This document shows, one piece after another, positions 1 through 8,046 of a DNA stretch of 64,000 bases. Each line of letters starts with the position of its first letter. The first letter of the stretch is position 1. The stretch is from Alistipes sp. (GTDB lineage: Bacteria > Bacteroidota > Bacteroidia > Bacteroidales > Rikenellaceae): positions 1 to 64,000 of the forward strand of contig JAFXFM010000002.1 in assembly GCA_017520545.1 (NCBI GenBank), given 5' to 3'. A program made the translations under genes and the position numbers. A model generated the notes under the pieces. That model was given only the letters and a program-made list of their open reading frames with translations. It did not search any database and was not told where the DNA came from.

Positions 1-1
1 A

Positions 2-3000
2 ATCAACGCTGCTACTGTTCGCGAGTTCACCGAATTCACCTACGAGGCTAACACCAACGACAGCGAGGATGTATTCATCATCGACAGCAAGGAGGCTCTC
101 ATCGAGTTCGCTCGCATTGCTTCGGTATTCTATCCACGCACTACTGCAAAGGTTACCGCTACTATCGATATGAGCGGCTACGACTGGAAGCCAATCGAGG
201 GCTTCGGCGCTTACGAGTTCGATGGTGGTAGCAATGAAGAGTGCTCAATCAATGGTTTGAACGCTCCTTTGTTCGGCACAACTGCTGCTAACATCAGCAA
301 CGTTAATTTGACAGGTGTAAATATCACTATTACCGATCGTCTTCACTCGGGTGCTATCGCTTGTGATCTCTACGGTAACATTGACAACTGTAAGGCTACA
401 GGTACTATCAACATCAACAACACCACTTTCAACGGCACTGCTAGCAACAACTACGACGGTATCACTCACGGTGGTTTGGTAGGTTCACTCTACGATGCAA
501 CAGCAACAGACTGTACTAACGATATCGACATCACCGTTACTTCGTTGGTTGCTCCTGAGAAGTCTTTGAAGGGTACTGTAGGTGGTGTAATCGGTAGTGT
601 TAACGGTACAGAGGGTTCGACTATCTCTGGCCTCACAAACGATGGTGATATTACTTACGTAGGTACAACTCAGATAGCAAATCTCTACATTTCGGGTATT
701 GTTGGTAAGAATAGTGATACCAGTGGTCAGGCTGACTTCAAGTCTATCAACAACTGTACAAACAACGGTAACCTCTCTACCTCTGAGGATAGTGAGAGTG
801 CAGCAAGCATTCTCCTTTGCGGTATTACAGGTCGTTTGGAGATTGGTGCAGATGTTGTTTGCAACCAGTTGGTAAACAATGGTGATTTGACCCACAACGG
901 AACAGTTAAGGGTCTGTCTCTTGGTGGTCTTTTTGGCTATTCTAACAAAGTTTCGTTAACCAACAGTAATAACACTGGTGATCTTACTGTTGCTGATGGA
1001 GCAACGGTTAGCGGTGATATTCTCCAAATCGCAGGTCTTTGTACACAAAAATTGACTGCTAACAAGTTGGAGACCTGCTCGAACAGCGGTAAGATCTATG
1101 TAGGTTCGAAGGCTACTGCAGGTAAAAAATCTGTTATCGCAGGTCTTGTTACAGATCAGACCACTATCGGTACTGTTAGCGGTTGCCACAACACTGCTGC
1201 TATCGAGATTAAGGATGCTACATTCGAGTCTTGGGTTATCATTGGTGGTTTGTTCGCAGGTAATGATAATGCAACTACTATTGACACTTATCAGAACTGC
1301 TCGAACTCGGGTAACATCTCTGTTGCAAGCAACACTACAATTCCTAATTCGCTCCATATTGCGGGTTGTGGTGGTTACAGCTTGATTCTCAACACGTTGA
1401 TGGATAATGTTGATAACACAGGTAATATCACTGTTGGCGACAATATCGCACTCAATGGTTATCTTGCCATTGGTGGTATTGCTCGTTCTATCACCAACCA
1501 CGGCGATGTTAAGAACTGTAACAACAGCGGTGCAATTACAATTGGTAAGTGTAGCAACACTGCTACCGGTACCGGTGGTCGTTTGTATTTGGGTGGTCTG
1601 TTCTATCAGGCTTTGGGTGGTACTTTCACCAACTGCGTAAACGAGGCGACTGGCGATATCACCATTCATAGCGGCGATTGGGCATCACGCCACATTGTCG
1701 GTGGTTGGGCTTCATATTTCTCGTACACCGCAACTAAGCTCACCACTCTCACAAACTGCGAGAACAAGGGTGATGTAATCGATGTTCCTGCTGAGGGTTG
1801 CACTATTGAGTCTTGCGAGATTGGTGGTTTCACCGGCGAGCCTTACTCAAACCTGGCTGCTGACGAGAATGGTGCTCAGCCTACTATTGTATTCAACACC
1901 TGTAAGAACTCGGGTAATGTAACCATCGGTGGTAAGTGGACTACAAACCACAACCCAATGGTTGGTGGTTTCATTGGTGTAAACAACTACGATTGCATCG
2001 AGATGAACACTTGCGAGAACTCGGGTAATGTAACTGTTACTACTGTCGATACAGTTGCTCCTCGTGTTGGTGGTTTCGCAGGTCACGATACAAACAACGG
2101 TTGGTGGAATTTGAACAACTGTACAAACAGTGGTGAGATTAAGATTGACGGCGTTGCAACCGGTCTTGCTGACGGCTACACTATTAAGTTGGGCGGTTTC
2201 GTAGGTATTAAGGATAGTAACACTAATCTTGTCTTCTCAAATTGCAAAAATACAGGTAAGGTAACTTTGGGTGGTGAGCAGACTGCTCAGAGCACAAAGG
2301 GTTACAACTACTGCGTTGGTGGCTTCGTAGGTTATACAAGTATCGCTAAGATTACTTTCCCGGGCAGCGTAAACGGTTCGGATACTGACGCTACTAAGGG
2401 TGCTGTTACTATCGGTACTGCTAAATCGGGCGTAGGTCTTGGTGGTTTCATCGGTGTCTCTACCGTAGCAATCACTCTCGACGGCTTGAAGAACTATGGT
2501 CCTGTTCAGATAACTGGTGCTTGTGGTCAGAGCAATACTTACCGTGTTAATATCGGTGGTATCGTTGGTGTTTGCCCAGGTGTAAAACCTACAATTCAGA
2601 ACTGCGAGAACTATGGTCACATAAAGTACGGTCCTACAGCATCTCTCTCTCGTGCTGACCTTGGTGGTATCATCGGTGGTACTCCTGCAGGTGCAACTAT
2701 CAGCAACTGTAAGAACGGTGGTAAGGTTGAGCATACATCAGCAACTGCTTCGGGTGAGCAGACTGTTGCAGGTATCTGCGGTTGCCCTCAGGTAGGCACA
2801 ATCTTCAACGACTGTGTGAACCTCGCTTCGGCTGAGATTATCGGTGGTGGTAAGACTGGTTCGGGTTACGATGTTGCAGGTATCGGTGGTGGTCCTTCGG
2901 GCGCAGATATCGAGTTCAACCGTTGTAAGAACTACGGAACTGTTAAGCACACCGTACAGCACAGTAACTCTACCTATGTTGGTGGTATCTGTGGTTATGG

Positions 3001-3754
3001 CTACTCGTTTGCTAAGTTCGTTGATTGCGAGAACCACGGTCCCGTAACTACTGTAGGTTCGACTGGTACAACCTATATCGGTGGTATCGTAGGTTGGGGT
3101 CGTATTGCAGTTGATGGAAACACGACTGCATCAACTCGTATTATGAAAGATTGCGTGAACTATGCAAGCTTTGACTTCGGTGGTAATGCAGGTGCCGGCA
3201 CAATGCACGCCGGTGGTGTTGCTGGTCGTATCAACGATGAGGATGCTGAGCGTCATTGGGAGGAGATTAGCGGAAATAAGAACTATGGTAACCTCACATT
3301 CAGCAGCAATCCAACGACTTGCTACTATGGTGGTATCTTTGGTAGCGTAAGTCTATCGGCAACTGATAACAATAACACTAAGAAGGATACAACTGACGAC
3401 AAACCTAACTCGACACCTTACGCTTTCGCTGAGATGACCGATTGCGTATGCTATGGTGATTTGACGGCTATCGGCAAGAAGGCTTCTATGTTCACAGGTG
3501 TTGCTCGTAGCGCATCGATTAAGTTTATCAACAGTGAGGCTGGTGGTAGACTCATCTTCTCACAGACTACAACAGAGGAGGAGGATGCTAACGGTGGCGA
3601 TCCAATTCAGGTTACTACCCCTACCTACACTACGCTCACTGCGGATAACTTGAAGGATTACCTCTACTCAACTGCTATCACAGCTGAGGATATAACTGCT
3701 GATGTTATCACATTCTTGGAGAATAAACCAGCAGAGGCAACTCCTGCACAATAA
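2..3754 (+). CDS. GLUG-like repeat surface protein, 5' end missing
   Basis: The reading frame is open from the first bases of the window, so this is the last 1250 residues of a longer protein whose start lies upstream. Nearly the whole length is built from degenerate units of about 50-70 residues with the pattern GG-(F/L/I)-x-G, a short spacer, then N-C-x-N-x-G-x-(V/I)-T. More than 15 units can be counted by eye. This resembles the GLUG-type motif found in large bacterial adhesins and Bacteroidetes surface proteins, and predicts an elongated beta-solenoid. The last 60 residues are acidic and lack the repeat. No catalytic motif is visible, and signal peptide or lipobox cannot be judged because the N-terminus is absent. 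A small peptide gene follows 27 bases downstream and is probably co-transcribed. A role as adhesin or surface scaffold is inferred from architecture only. Confidence 0.8.
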   Translation: MNAATVREFTEFTYEANTNDSEDVFIIDSKEALIEFARIASVFYPRTTAKVTATIDMSGYDWKPIEGFGAYEFDGGSNEECSINGLNAPLFGTTAANISNVNLTGVNITITDRLHSGAIACDLYGNIDNCKATGTININNTTFNGTASNNYDGITHGGLVGSLYDATATDCTNDIDITVTSLVAPEKSLKGTVGGVIGSVNGTEGSTISGLTNDGDITYVGTTQIANLYISGIVGKNSDTSGQADFKSINNCTNNGNLSTSEDSESAASILLCGITGRLEIGADVVCNQLVNNGDLTHNGTVKGLSLGGLFGYSNKVSLTNSNNTGDLTVADGATVSGDILQIAGLCTQKLTANKLETCSNSGKIYVGSKATAGKKSVIAGLVTDQTTIGTVSGCHNTAAIEIKDATFESWVIIGGLFAGNDNATTIDTYQNCSNSGNISVASNTTIPNSLHIAGCGGYSLILNTLMDNVDNTGNITVGDNIALNGYLAIGGIARSITNHGDVKNCNNSGAITIGKCSNTATGTGGRLYLGGLFYQALGGTFTNCVNEATGDITIHSGDWASRHIVGGWASYFSYTATKLTTLTNCENKGDVIDVPAEGCTIESCEIGGFTGEPYSNLAADENGAQPTIVFNTCKNSGNVTIGGKWTTNHNPMVGGFIGVNNYDCIEMNTCENSGNVTVTTVDTVAPRVGGFAGHDTNNGWWNLNNCTNSGEIKIDGVATGLADGYTIKLGGFVGIKDSNTNLVFSNCKNTGKVTLGGEQTAQSTKGYNYCVGGFVGYTSIAKITFPGSVNGSDTDATKGAVTIGTAKSGVGLGGFIGVSTVAITLDGLKNYGPVQITGACGQSNTYRVNIGGIVGVCPGVKPTIQNCENYGHIKYGPTASLSRADLGGIIGGTPAGATISNCKNGGKVEHTSATASGEQTVAGICGCPQVGTIFNDCVNLASAEIIGGGKTGSGYDVAGIGGGPSGADIEFNRCKNYGTVKHTVQHSNSTYVGGICGYGYSFAKFVDCENHGPVTTVGSTGTTYIGGIVGWGRIAVDGNTTASTRIMKDCVNYASFDFGGNAGAGTMHAGGVAGRINDEDAERHWEEISGNKNYGNLTFSSNPTTCYYGGIFGSVSLSATDNNNTKKDTTDDKPNSTPYAFAEMTDCVCYGDLTAIGKKASMFTGVARSASIKFINSEAGGRLIFSQTTTEEEDANGGDPIQVTTPTYTTLTADNLKDYLYSTAITAEDITADVITFLENKPAEATPAQ

Positions 3755-3781
3755 TCAAACAGAATAGTTTAACGATAAAAA

Positions 3782-3928
3782 ATGTTGAAGACTATGAAAA
3801 AGACAGTTTTGAGCTATTCTGCTCCACAGATTGATATTTTTGAGGTTGTAGCCGAAAGAGGCTACATCGTAAGCACAGGAACGTCGCTCCCAGGTTTCAC
3901 CGGCGAGGAAGACGATTTGATTTACTAA
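3782..3928 (+). CDS. 48-residue peptide, YxAP...VExG...S family
   Basis: A 48-codon gene starts 27 bases after the repeat protein and ends directly before a strong terminator, so it is the last gene of that transcript. Start could be ATG 3782 (MLKTMKK) or ATG 3794 (MKKTVL). The peptide has no signal sequence or membrane segment. It contains Y-S-A-P-Q-I-D, then V-V-A-E-R-G-Y-I-V-S, then an acidic tail ending G-E-E-D-D-L-I-Y. The same arrangement occurs in the 43-residue peptide at 24608-24739 (minus), which also sits beside surface lipoprotein genes. That independent recurrence argues that both are real genes. Function unknown; no established family name is assigned here. Confidence 0.65.
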   Translation: MLKTMKKTVLSYSAPQIDIFEVVAERGYIVSTGTSLPGFTGEEDDLIY

Positions 3929-3967
3929 AAAACTTGCGGGACTCGAAAGGGTCCCGCAAGTTTTTTG
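3928..3967 (+). terminator. intrinsic terminator after the peptide gene
   Basis: An 11-base stem (AACTTGCGGGA pairing with TCCCGCAAGTT, with a short CTCGAAAGGG-type loop) is followed by a run of T. It begins right at the stop codon of the peptide gene. A degenerate second copy of the stem (AACTTGCGGGATC...) lies at about 4032-4070. Confidence 0.85.
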
Positions 3968-4110
3968 TAAATCTTGTGTTACCTATCCCCCAAACCCCCT
4001 TTCTGTAAAGGGGGCTTGTCGCTTCGCTCCAATAAACTTGCGGGATCTTCGGGCTCCGCAATTTTTTTGTAAATCGAATGCAAAATGCAAAATGCAGAAT
4101 TTCCTATTAA
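3968..4110. repeat. hairpin-rich gap containing a CCCCCTTT-ctgt-AAAGGGGG palindrome
   Basis: No gene is seen. A perfect 8-bp palindrome with loop ctgt lies at 3995-4014. The same palindrome and loop return at 53141-53158 as a terminator, so it is a dispersed element. A degraded terminator-like copy follows at about 4032-4070, then an AT-rich stretch with short direct repeats of the type aaaatgc. Confidence 0.6.
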
Positions 4111-4199
4111 GTCATTGCGAGGCTTGGCACAAGCCGTGGCAATCTCCTCGTTAAATGGTATGTGGGAGATTGCCACGAGCCTACGGCTCTCGCAATGAC
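4111..4199. repeat. 89-bp imperfect inverted repeat (REP-like)
   Basis: GTCATTGCGAGG...GGCAATCTCC on the left is mirrored by GGGAGATTGCC...CTCGCAATGAC on the right, giving a long hairpin with ends CATTGCGAG and CTCGCAATG. No ORF of note lies inside. The shape is that of intergenic palindromic repeats known from many bacterial genomes. Only this one copy was noticed in the window. Confidence 0.7.
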
Positions 4200-4234
4200 G
4201 ACTTTTATTAGCCGAGCGATGCTCGGCTTCTTTA

Positions 4235-4310
4235 TGGGGGTTACTGGGGCGTTACTGGGGGGGGGTACTGGGGGGGCGCACCTTCGGTGCTTACTGGGGA
4301 TTACGGGGAA
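4235..4310. repeat. G-rich low-complexity stretch
   Basis: Repeated units of the type TTACTGGGG or GTACTGGGGGG cover this stretch, interrupted by a small GCACCTTCGGTGC hairpin near 4277-4289. The several runs of four or more G could form G-quadruplexes on the plus strand, but there is no gene context for a function. Confidence 0.5.
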
Positions 4311-4371
4311 ACTACTAACTACTAACTACTAACTACTAACTACTAACTACTAACTACTAACTACTAACTAA
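4311..4371. repeat. heptamer tandem repeat (ACTACTA)n
   Basis: About 8.7 perfect copies of a 7-base unit (ACTACTA/CTAACTA register) form an uninterrupted array between the G-rich stretch and the corA terminator. Perfect short arrays like this are prone to slippage and copy number is expected to vary between strains (inference). Confidence 0.9.
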
Positions 4372-4373
4372 CA

Positions 4374-4401
4374 AAAAACGCTCCCTTGCGGAAGCGTTTT
4401 T
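4374..4401. terminator. bidirectional terminator at the corA 3' end
   Basis: AAAAACGCT pairs with AGCGTTTTT around a short C/G-rich loop. The hairpin starts two bases past the corA stop codon on the minus strand and carries A/T runs on both sides, so it can work in both directions. Confidence 0.8.
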
Positions 4402-4402
4402 G

Positions 4403-5386
4403 TTAGAGCCATTTTTTGTACCGGAAGTACCCCATTGTGAGGCCCGAGGCGATGACCATAAGGCATAGGGCGAAGAGGTAGCCCAAAGGGATTGTCCAGC
4501 CATTCGGCAGCGTGTAAACCCACTCCAACTCGGGCATAAAACGGAAGTTCATACCGTAGATACTCGCAACCAATGTCGCAGGAAGAAAGACCACCGCCGC
4601 CACAGAGAATATCTTTACAACCTCGTTCTGCTCGATGTTGATAAGGCCAAGCGCCGAGTCCTGAATGTAGTCCAAACGCTGAAACGAAAAGTCGGTGTGA
4701 GAAATCAACGAATTTACGTCCTTAATCATCAGCTGCAAGCGCGGATAGATATCGTTGGGGAAACGCTCACTTCGCAAAATGCCCGACAAAATACGCTGGC
4801 GGTCGAAGATGTTCTCGCGCAAGATCATCGTGCGCTCCTGCAAGGTGTTGATGCGGTGAATTACCGCCTTGTCGATAGACTCCTCCTTGCTGATGTCCTT
4901 CGACAAAGAGGATACCTGACGTCCAACCATCTCGACGAGGTCGGCATCGAAGTCGATACGCACCTCCAACAACGAAATGAGGATATGATAGCCCGTGGAG
5001 AAGCTGCGATAGTTCATCTGCAAACGCTTCTCCGCCTCGCGGAATGTGCGCATATCGGTCTGACGCACCGAGACCAAGACTCCCTCGTTCGAGAGAATGA
5101 ACGACACCGGCTCTACCTCGAAACTGTCGCCCGTAGGGACAAAAAAGTTCGAGTTCGAGATGATGGCGTTCTCCGTCTCGGAGTATTTGGAGGTGGATTC
5201 AATCTCCTCGACCTGCTGCTTGGTTTGGAGGCTTATCTCCATAAAATTCTCGACAGCCTTCTGCTCCTTGATAGTCGGCTGCACCATATCAATCCAAAGA
5301 ATATCATCGAAGCCGAGATCGTCGAAGAGCTCGGTGTCGGCATTGCGAATAATCTTGTTGTATTGCTTCAAGTAGATAGTAATCAT
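4403..5386 (-). CDS. corA: CorA-family magnesium/cobalt transporter
   Basis: A 327-residue protein of typical CorA length. CorA forms a pentameric inner-membrane channel for Mg2+ (also Co2+/Ni2+). The signature Y-G-M-N is at residues 277-280 at the end of the first membrane helix (about 258-280), and a second helix lies at about 299-319, followed by the basic tail Y-F-R-Y-K-K-W-L usual for the family. The large N-terminal cytosolic domain (1-250) is acidic and mostly helical in its second half. The gene ends at a bidirectional terminator. mqnA lies 112 bases upstream on the same strand, so the two may share a transcript. Confidence 0.93.
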   Translation of the reverse strand: MITIYLKQYNKIIRNADTELFDDLGFDDILWIDMVQPTIKEQKAVENFMEISLQTKQQVEEIESTSKYSETENAIISNSNFFVPTGDSFEVEPVSFILSNEGVLVSVRQTDMRTFREAEKRLQMNYRSFSTGYHILISLLEVRIDFDADLVEMVGRQVSSLSKDISKEESIDKAVIHRINTLQERTMILRENIFDRQRILSGILRSERFPNDIYPRLQLMIKDVNSLISHTDFSFQRLDYIQDSALGLINIEQNEVVKIFSVAAVVFLPATLVASIYGMNFRFMPELEWVYTLPNGWTIPLGYLFALCLMVIASGLTMGYFRYKKWL

Positions 5387-5498
5387 CTCTTTCCCATTTT
5401 AAGAAGTCGTGCGACTTCAAAGGTTTAACTTCGATTTCTTTGATGTGAAATGTGCTCGGTAGAAGTTTTATCAAGAGCCCGAACACCGCAGATTACCT

Positions 5499-6266
5499 TC
5501 AACCGGGATTGACCTTCGGCTCAATCTTCAAGCCGTAGTCCCAGAACTTTTTAAGAGCGTTGTGCTTCTGTATGTCGAATAAAAAGTCGATGTTGCGCGT
5601 CAAATAGTCGTAGGCGTACTCGCGCTCGCCATATCCACACTCCAAAATTGCCTCGTAGATGTGCTCCACGCCAAAAGTGAACGCCGCCTGCAACTCGTCG
5701 TGAACCTCGTAGGAAAGACCCTTGCGAGCTACCCATACGGCAAACGTAAATGGCATCTTGGTAGCTTTGTGCCACTCCTCCGCTAAGTCGTAGGTGTGGG
5801 CAAAGCGTCCCTCGTTGTCGAAAACCTTGTCGCCAATAAGCAGAAAAGCATCGCCCTCCTGCGCGTGGTCGAGAATGGCGTAGTCCTCCATTGCAATCCA
5901 CTCGGGCTCGATATGCCAGAGATTCTTGGCAAGGTAACCGCAGAGTTGAACCGATGTCTTGGAGTGGGCATCGAGGAAGATACGGCGCACCTTCTCGATA
6001 GGCGAATTGGTCATAACAACCACCGTACGCACTCGGTCGAGCGCACCGATGCAGTAGTCGGTAACTATCTCTGCATCAGGGAGAGATGGCACCATAGCCG
6101 CAGGCACAAGCGCGATGTCGGCTTCGCCATCGCGGAATTTCTGATAACAAGTGGCTGGGGGAGCAAGAAGCAGTTCGGCACCCAAATTAGCGTGGTGTCG
6201 AAGTCCATAAATGAACGGTATCGTATTCAAATACGACACTGCAATTATTTTTGCGTTTACTGCCAT
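5499..6266 (-). CDS. mqnA: chorismate dehydratase MqnA (futalosine menaquinone pathway)
   Basis: A 255-residue soluble protein starting M-A-V-N-A-K-I-I-A-V-S-Y-L-N-T-I-P-F, the characteristic N-terminus of the MqnA/MqnD periplasmic-binding-protein-like fold. MqnA converts chorismate to 3-(1-carboxyvinyloxy)benzoate, the first committed step of the futalosine route to menaquinone. The motif D-I-A-L-V-P-A-A near residues 50-57 fits substrate-binding-protein-like enzymes. None of the other mqn genes is in the window. A TATCTTTG box upstream (minus strand) gives it its own promoter, back-to-back with the phage-derived operon promoter. MqnD is the closest alternative, but the S-Y-L-N-T start favours MqnA. 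Confidence 0.82.
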   Translation of the reverse strand: MAVNAKIIAVSYLNTIPFIYGLRHHANLGAELLLAPPATCYQKFRDGEADIALVPAAMVPSLPDAEIVTDYCIGALDRVRTVVVMTNSPIEKVRRIFLDAHSKTSVQLCGYLAKNLWHIEPEWIAMEDYAILDHAQEGDAFLLIGDKVFDNEGRFAHTYDLAEEWHKATKMPFTFAVWVARKGLSYEVHDELQAAFTFGVEHIYEAILECGYGEREYAYDYLTRNIDFLFDIQKHNALKKFWDYGLKIEPKVNPG

Positions 6267-6318
6267 CGTCCATTGTCTTGCGAGATTTTATTACGACTTT
6301 GTCAAGCCATTATCAGTG

Positions 6319-6326
6319 CAAAGATA
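6319..6326 (-). promoter_or_regulatory. -7 box TATCTTTG for mqnA
   Basis: TATCTTTG on the minus strand fits the Bacteroidetes -7 consensus TAnnTTTG and lies 52 bases before the mqnA start. The -33 element is not clear. Confidence 0.6.
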
Positions 6327-6467
6327 AGCAAATTTTATACAGAGTGTTACCTTTCTTTCTATTTTTTTTGGAAAAAATGAATTTTTTTTGCTCCGCACAA
6401 TTGTTTCACTGTGAGAGATTTGCCAATTTCGGAGGGTTGAAATGTGAGAAAATTTTCGGGCTACCTC

Positions 6468-6499
6468 TTGACAAACCCTATTTTCGGATTATATATTTG
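6468..6499 (+). promoter_or_regulatory. promoter of the phage-derived operon
   Basis: TTG at 6468-6470, a 21-base spacer and TATATTTG at 6492-6499 match the Bacteroidetes primary-sigma promoter. Transcription should start near 6505, leaving a leader of about 150 bases before the first gene at 6659. This is a host-type promoter; no phage repressor gene or operator pair was recognised near it. Confidence 0.7.
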
Positions 6500-6505
6500 C
6501 ACCGT

Positions 6506-6563
6506 CAATCGACGTCAATGACAAAATGGTTTTCAACATCGGTTCTCGATTGTTAAAAACCAT
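6506..6563 (+). promoter_or_regulatory. interleaved inverted repeats in the operon leader (pseudoknot-like)
   Basis: CAATCGA (6506-6512) pairs with TCGATTG (6546-6552), and ATGGTTTT (6526-6533) pairs with AAAACCAT (6556-6563). The order is A-B-A'-B', which nests as an H-type pseudoknot rather than two separate hairpins. It sits at the predicted 5' end of the capsid operon mRNA. A regulatory role is inferred. The rest of the leader (6564-6658) is AT-rich without visible structure. Confidence 0.5.
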
Positions 6564-6658
6564 ATCAACATCACAAGTGGCTGATTATCGGGACATTCTT
6601 TATCGTTTTCGACAATCACAAACAGATTATTAACACACTTAACAACATTTTTTAGCCT

Positions 6659-7063
6659 ATGAATCGTGCTTTTTTGTGCAGCGCGATAGAGGGGTTGGTG
6701 TCTTCATACGGCTACCATTTTCAACTGAGCAATGAAGCCTACTTTCCGACCACCGTTTGTCGCTACCCTGCCGCCTTTATGCCCCAACCCGATTTTGTGA
6801 GTATGGAGGGACGAAAACGAGGTCGCATAACCTACAAAGTGGTGTTGCGACTTGCAAAACAAGGGGCAAAACTCTCTGTCCAGAAGCGAAACAACCTCAT
6901 AAACGATATGGAGCAAGAGATGATTGACCTATTTGTCGAACTTTCGCGCTCGGAGCGTATCGCCGTAGTTGATGAGCTCACCATAACGACGCTGCCTCAG
7001 GCTTTCGATGCTCACGGAGCCCTCGTAGTGGAGGCAACGGCGTTGGTTACAACCATCTTTTAA
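6659..7063 (+). CDS. small phage-type structural protein (possible tail-completion protein)
   Basis: A 134-residue soluble protein, the first gene of the phage-derived operon. It has no signal peptide or membrane segment. Its size and its alternating beta pattern ending in a long helix-plus-strand tail resemble tail-completion or terminator proteins, but no diagnostic motif is visible and I cannot assign it firmly. The segment G-R-I-T-Y-K-V-V-L-R-L at about 57-67 reads as a central strand pair. It is followed 17 bases later by the 321-residue gene. Being first after the promoter, it should be made at levels similar to the capsid gene unless processed. Confidence 0.5.
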   Translation: MNRAFLCSAIEGLVSSYGYHFQLSNEAYFPTTVCRYPAAFMPQPDFVSMEGRKRGRITYKVVLRLAKQGAKLSVQKRNNLINDMEQEMIDLFVELSRSERIAVVDELTITTLPQAFDAHGALVVEATALVTTIF

Positions 7064-7080
7064 CCTAAAATTTTAAGAGT

Positions 7081-8046
7081 ATGAAAATTGAGAAATTGTC
7101 CAACAACTTTACACCTCGGCACGAGAGTATCTGCTTCGAAATCGACTCCGAAAGCGAGGTGCCGGCAGACCTTACGGTGGAGATTATCGAGGCGACGTCG
7201 GGGGAGGTCGTAGCTACACAGTTACTACGCAACACCACCACAGCAACGGTGAATATCGCCCCATATATCGCCCGTATCGGCGACCTCGCACCCTCAACTC
7301 ATCAGCGAGTGAGTTTTATAGAGGCGCCAACCGCCGCCTACAAAATCCGCATCGGCGAGGTGGAGTCGGAGGAGGTGGTCGTTTCGGTTAATCGCAGCGA
7401 AATAGGCTCATCGCCCGCCATTATCTCTACAATGCCGACCCTTCGTCGCATCGCTCGTGGCGAGAACGACAGCGTGCTGATTAAGACAAATACGGGCGAG
7501 CCGATTTACGCCGAAATCGAGTCCGACAATGGCGAAACGCTACAATTCACCTTTATCCCGCAATCGGAACTATCGGTGCTGGTACTCTCACTCGAAGATT
7601 TTCACTACGAGGTCAGTTCGTTCGATGTGTGGCTCTACTACAACGGCTCGGTAATCGGAACAATGCACTACAAAGTGGTTGTACCACCCAAAACCGCTAC
7701 CCGATTGGCGTGGCTCTCCGACAAGGGCAGCGTCGAGCAGTACACCTTCCCGAAGTCGGTAAAAACGGCTCTTACAGCCGATAAAAGGTGTGTTTTAACT
7801 GCCGAAGGGGTATTGACGGCACACTGCCGCGCAACGCAAAAGATAACGCTTGCCTCGCGAATAGAGCCGAGGGATACAATCGAAGCGTTGGCGGAGGTTG
7901 CCACCTCAACAAAGGTGTGGGTGGAACAGAACGGAAGTTGGAGGCTGGTGGAGGTCGCTACGTCAGAGATGAACTACAACCTCTTTGGCGAGCCGAGCAA
8001 CCTGCTCTTTGAGGTCTGCCTGAGGCAGAAGGAGGTGGCACTATGA
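7081..8046 (+). CDS. Bacteroidetes phage-type virion protein, 321 aa
   Basis: A beta-rich 321-residue protein without signal peptide. Its middle carries R-L-A-W-L-S-D-K-G-S-V-E-Q-Y-T-F (about 214-229), which resembles the WLN-x-x-G-G-x-x-x-Y-x-F pattern I know from structural proteins of Bacteroidetes phages. Its stop overlaps the next gene's start in an ATGA arrangement (8043-8046), so translation of the two is coupled. It pairs with the 789-residue protein downstream, as such proteins commonly do in these phages. Likely a tail-tip or baseplate-associated part. No enzymatic motif is seen. Confidence 0.55.
   Translation: MKIEKLSNNFTPRHESICFEIDSESEVPADLTVEIIEATSGEVVATQLLRNTTTATVNIAPYIARIGDLAPSTHQRVSFIEAPTAAYKIRIGEVESEEVVVSVNRSEIGSSPAIISTMPTLRRIARGENDSVLIKTNTGEPIYAEIESDNGETLQFTFIPQSELSVLVLSLEDFHYEVSSFDVWLYYNGSVIGTMHYKVVVPPKTATRLAWLSDKGSVEQYTFPKSVKTALTADKRCVLTAEGVLTAHCRATQKITLASRIEPRDTIEALAEVATSTKVWVEQNGSWRLVEVATSEMNYNLFGEPSNLLFEVCLRQKEVAL

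Noticed and set aside
4235-4371. CRISPR-like array
   Set aside because: Repeats are contiguous short units without spacers.
6251-6556. Open frame between mqnA and the capsid operon
   Set aside because: It overlaps the mqnA start and both promoters, has a phenylalanine-rich low-complexity product, and no ribosome context.
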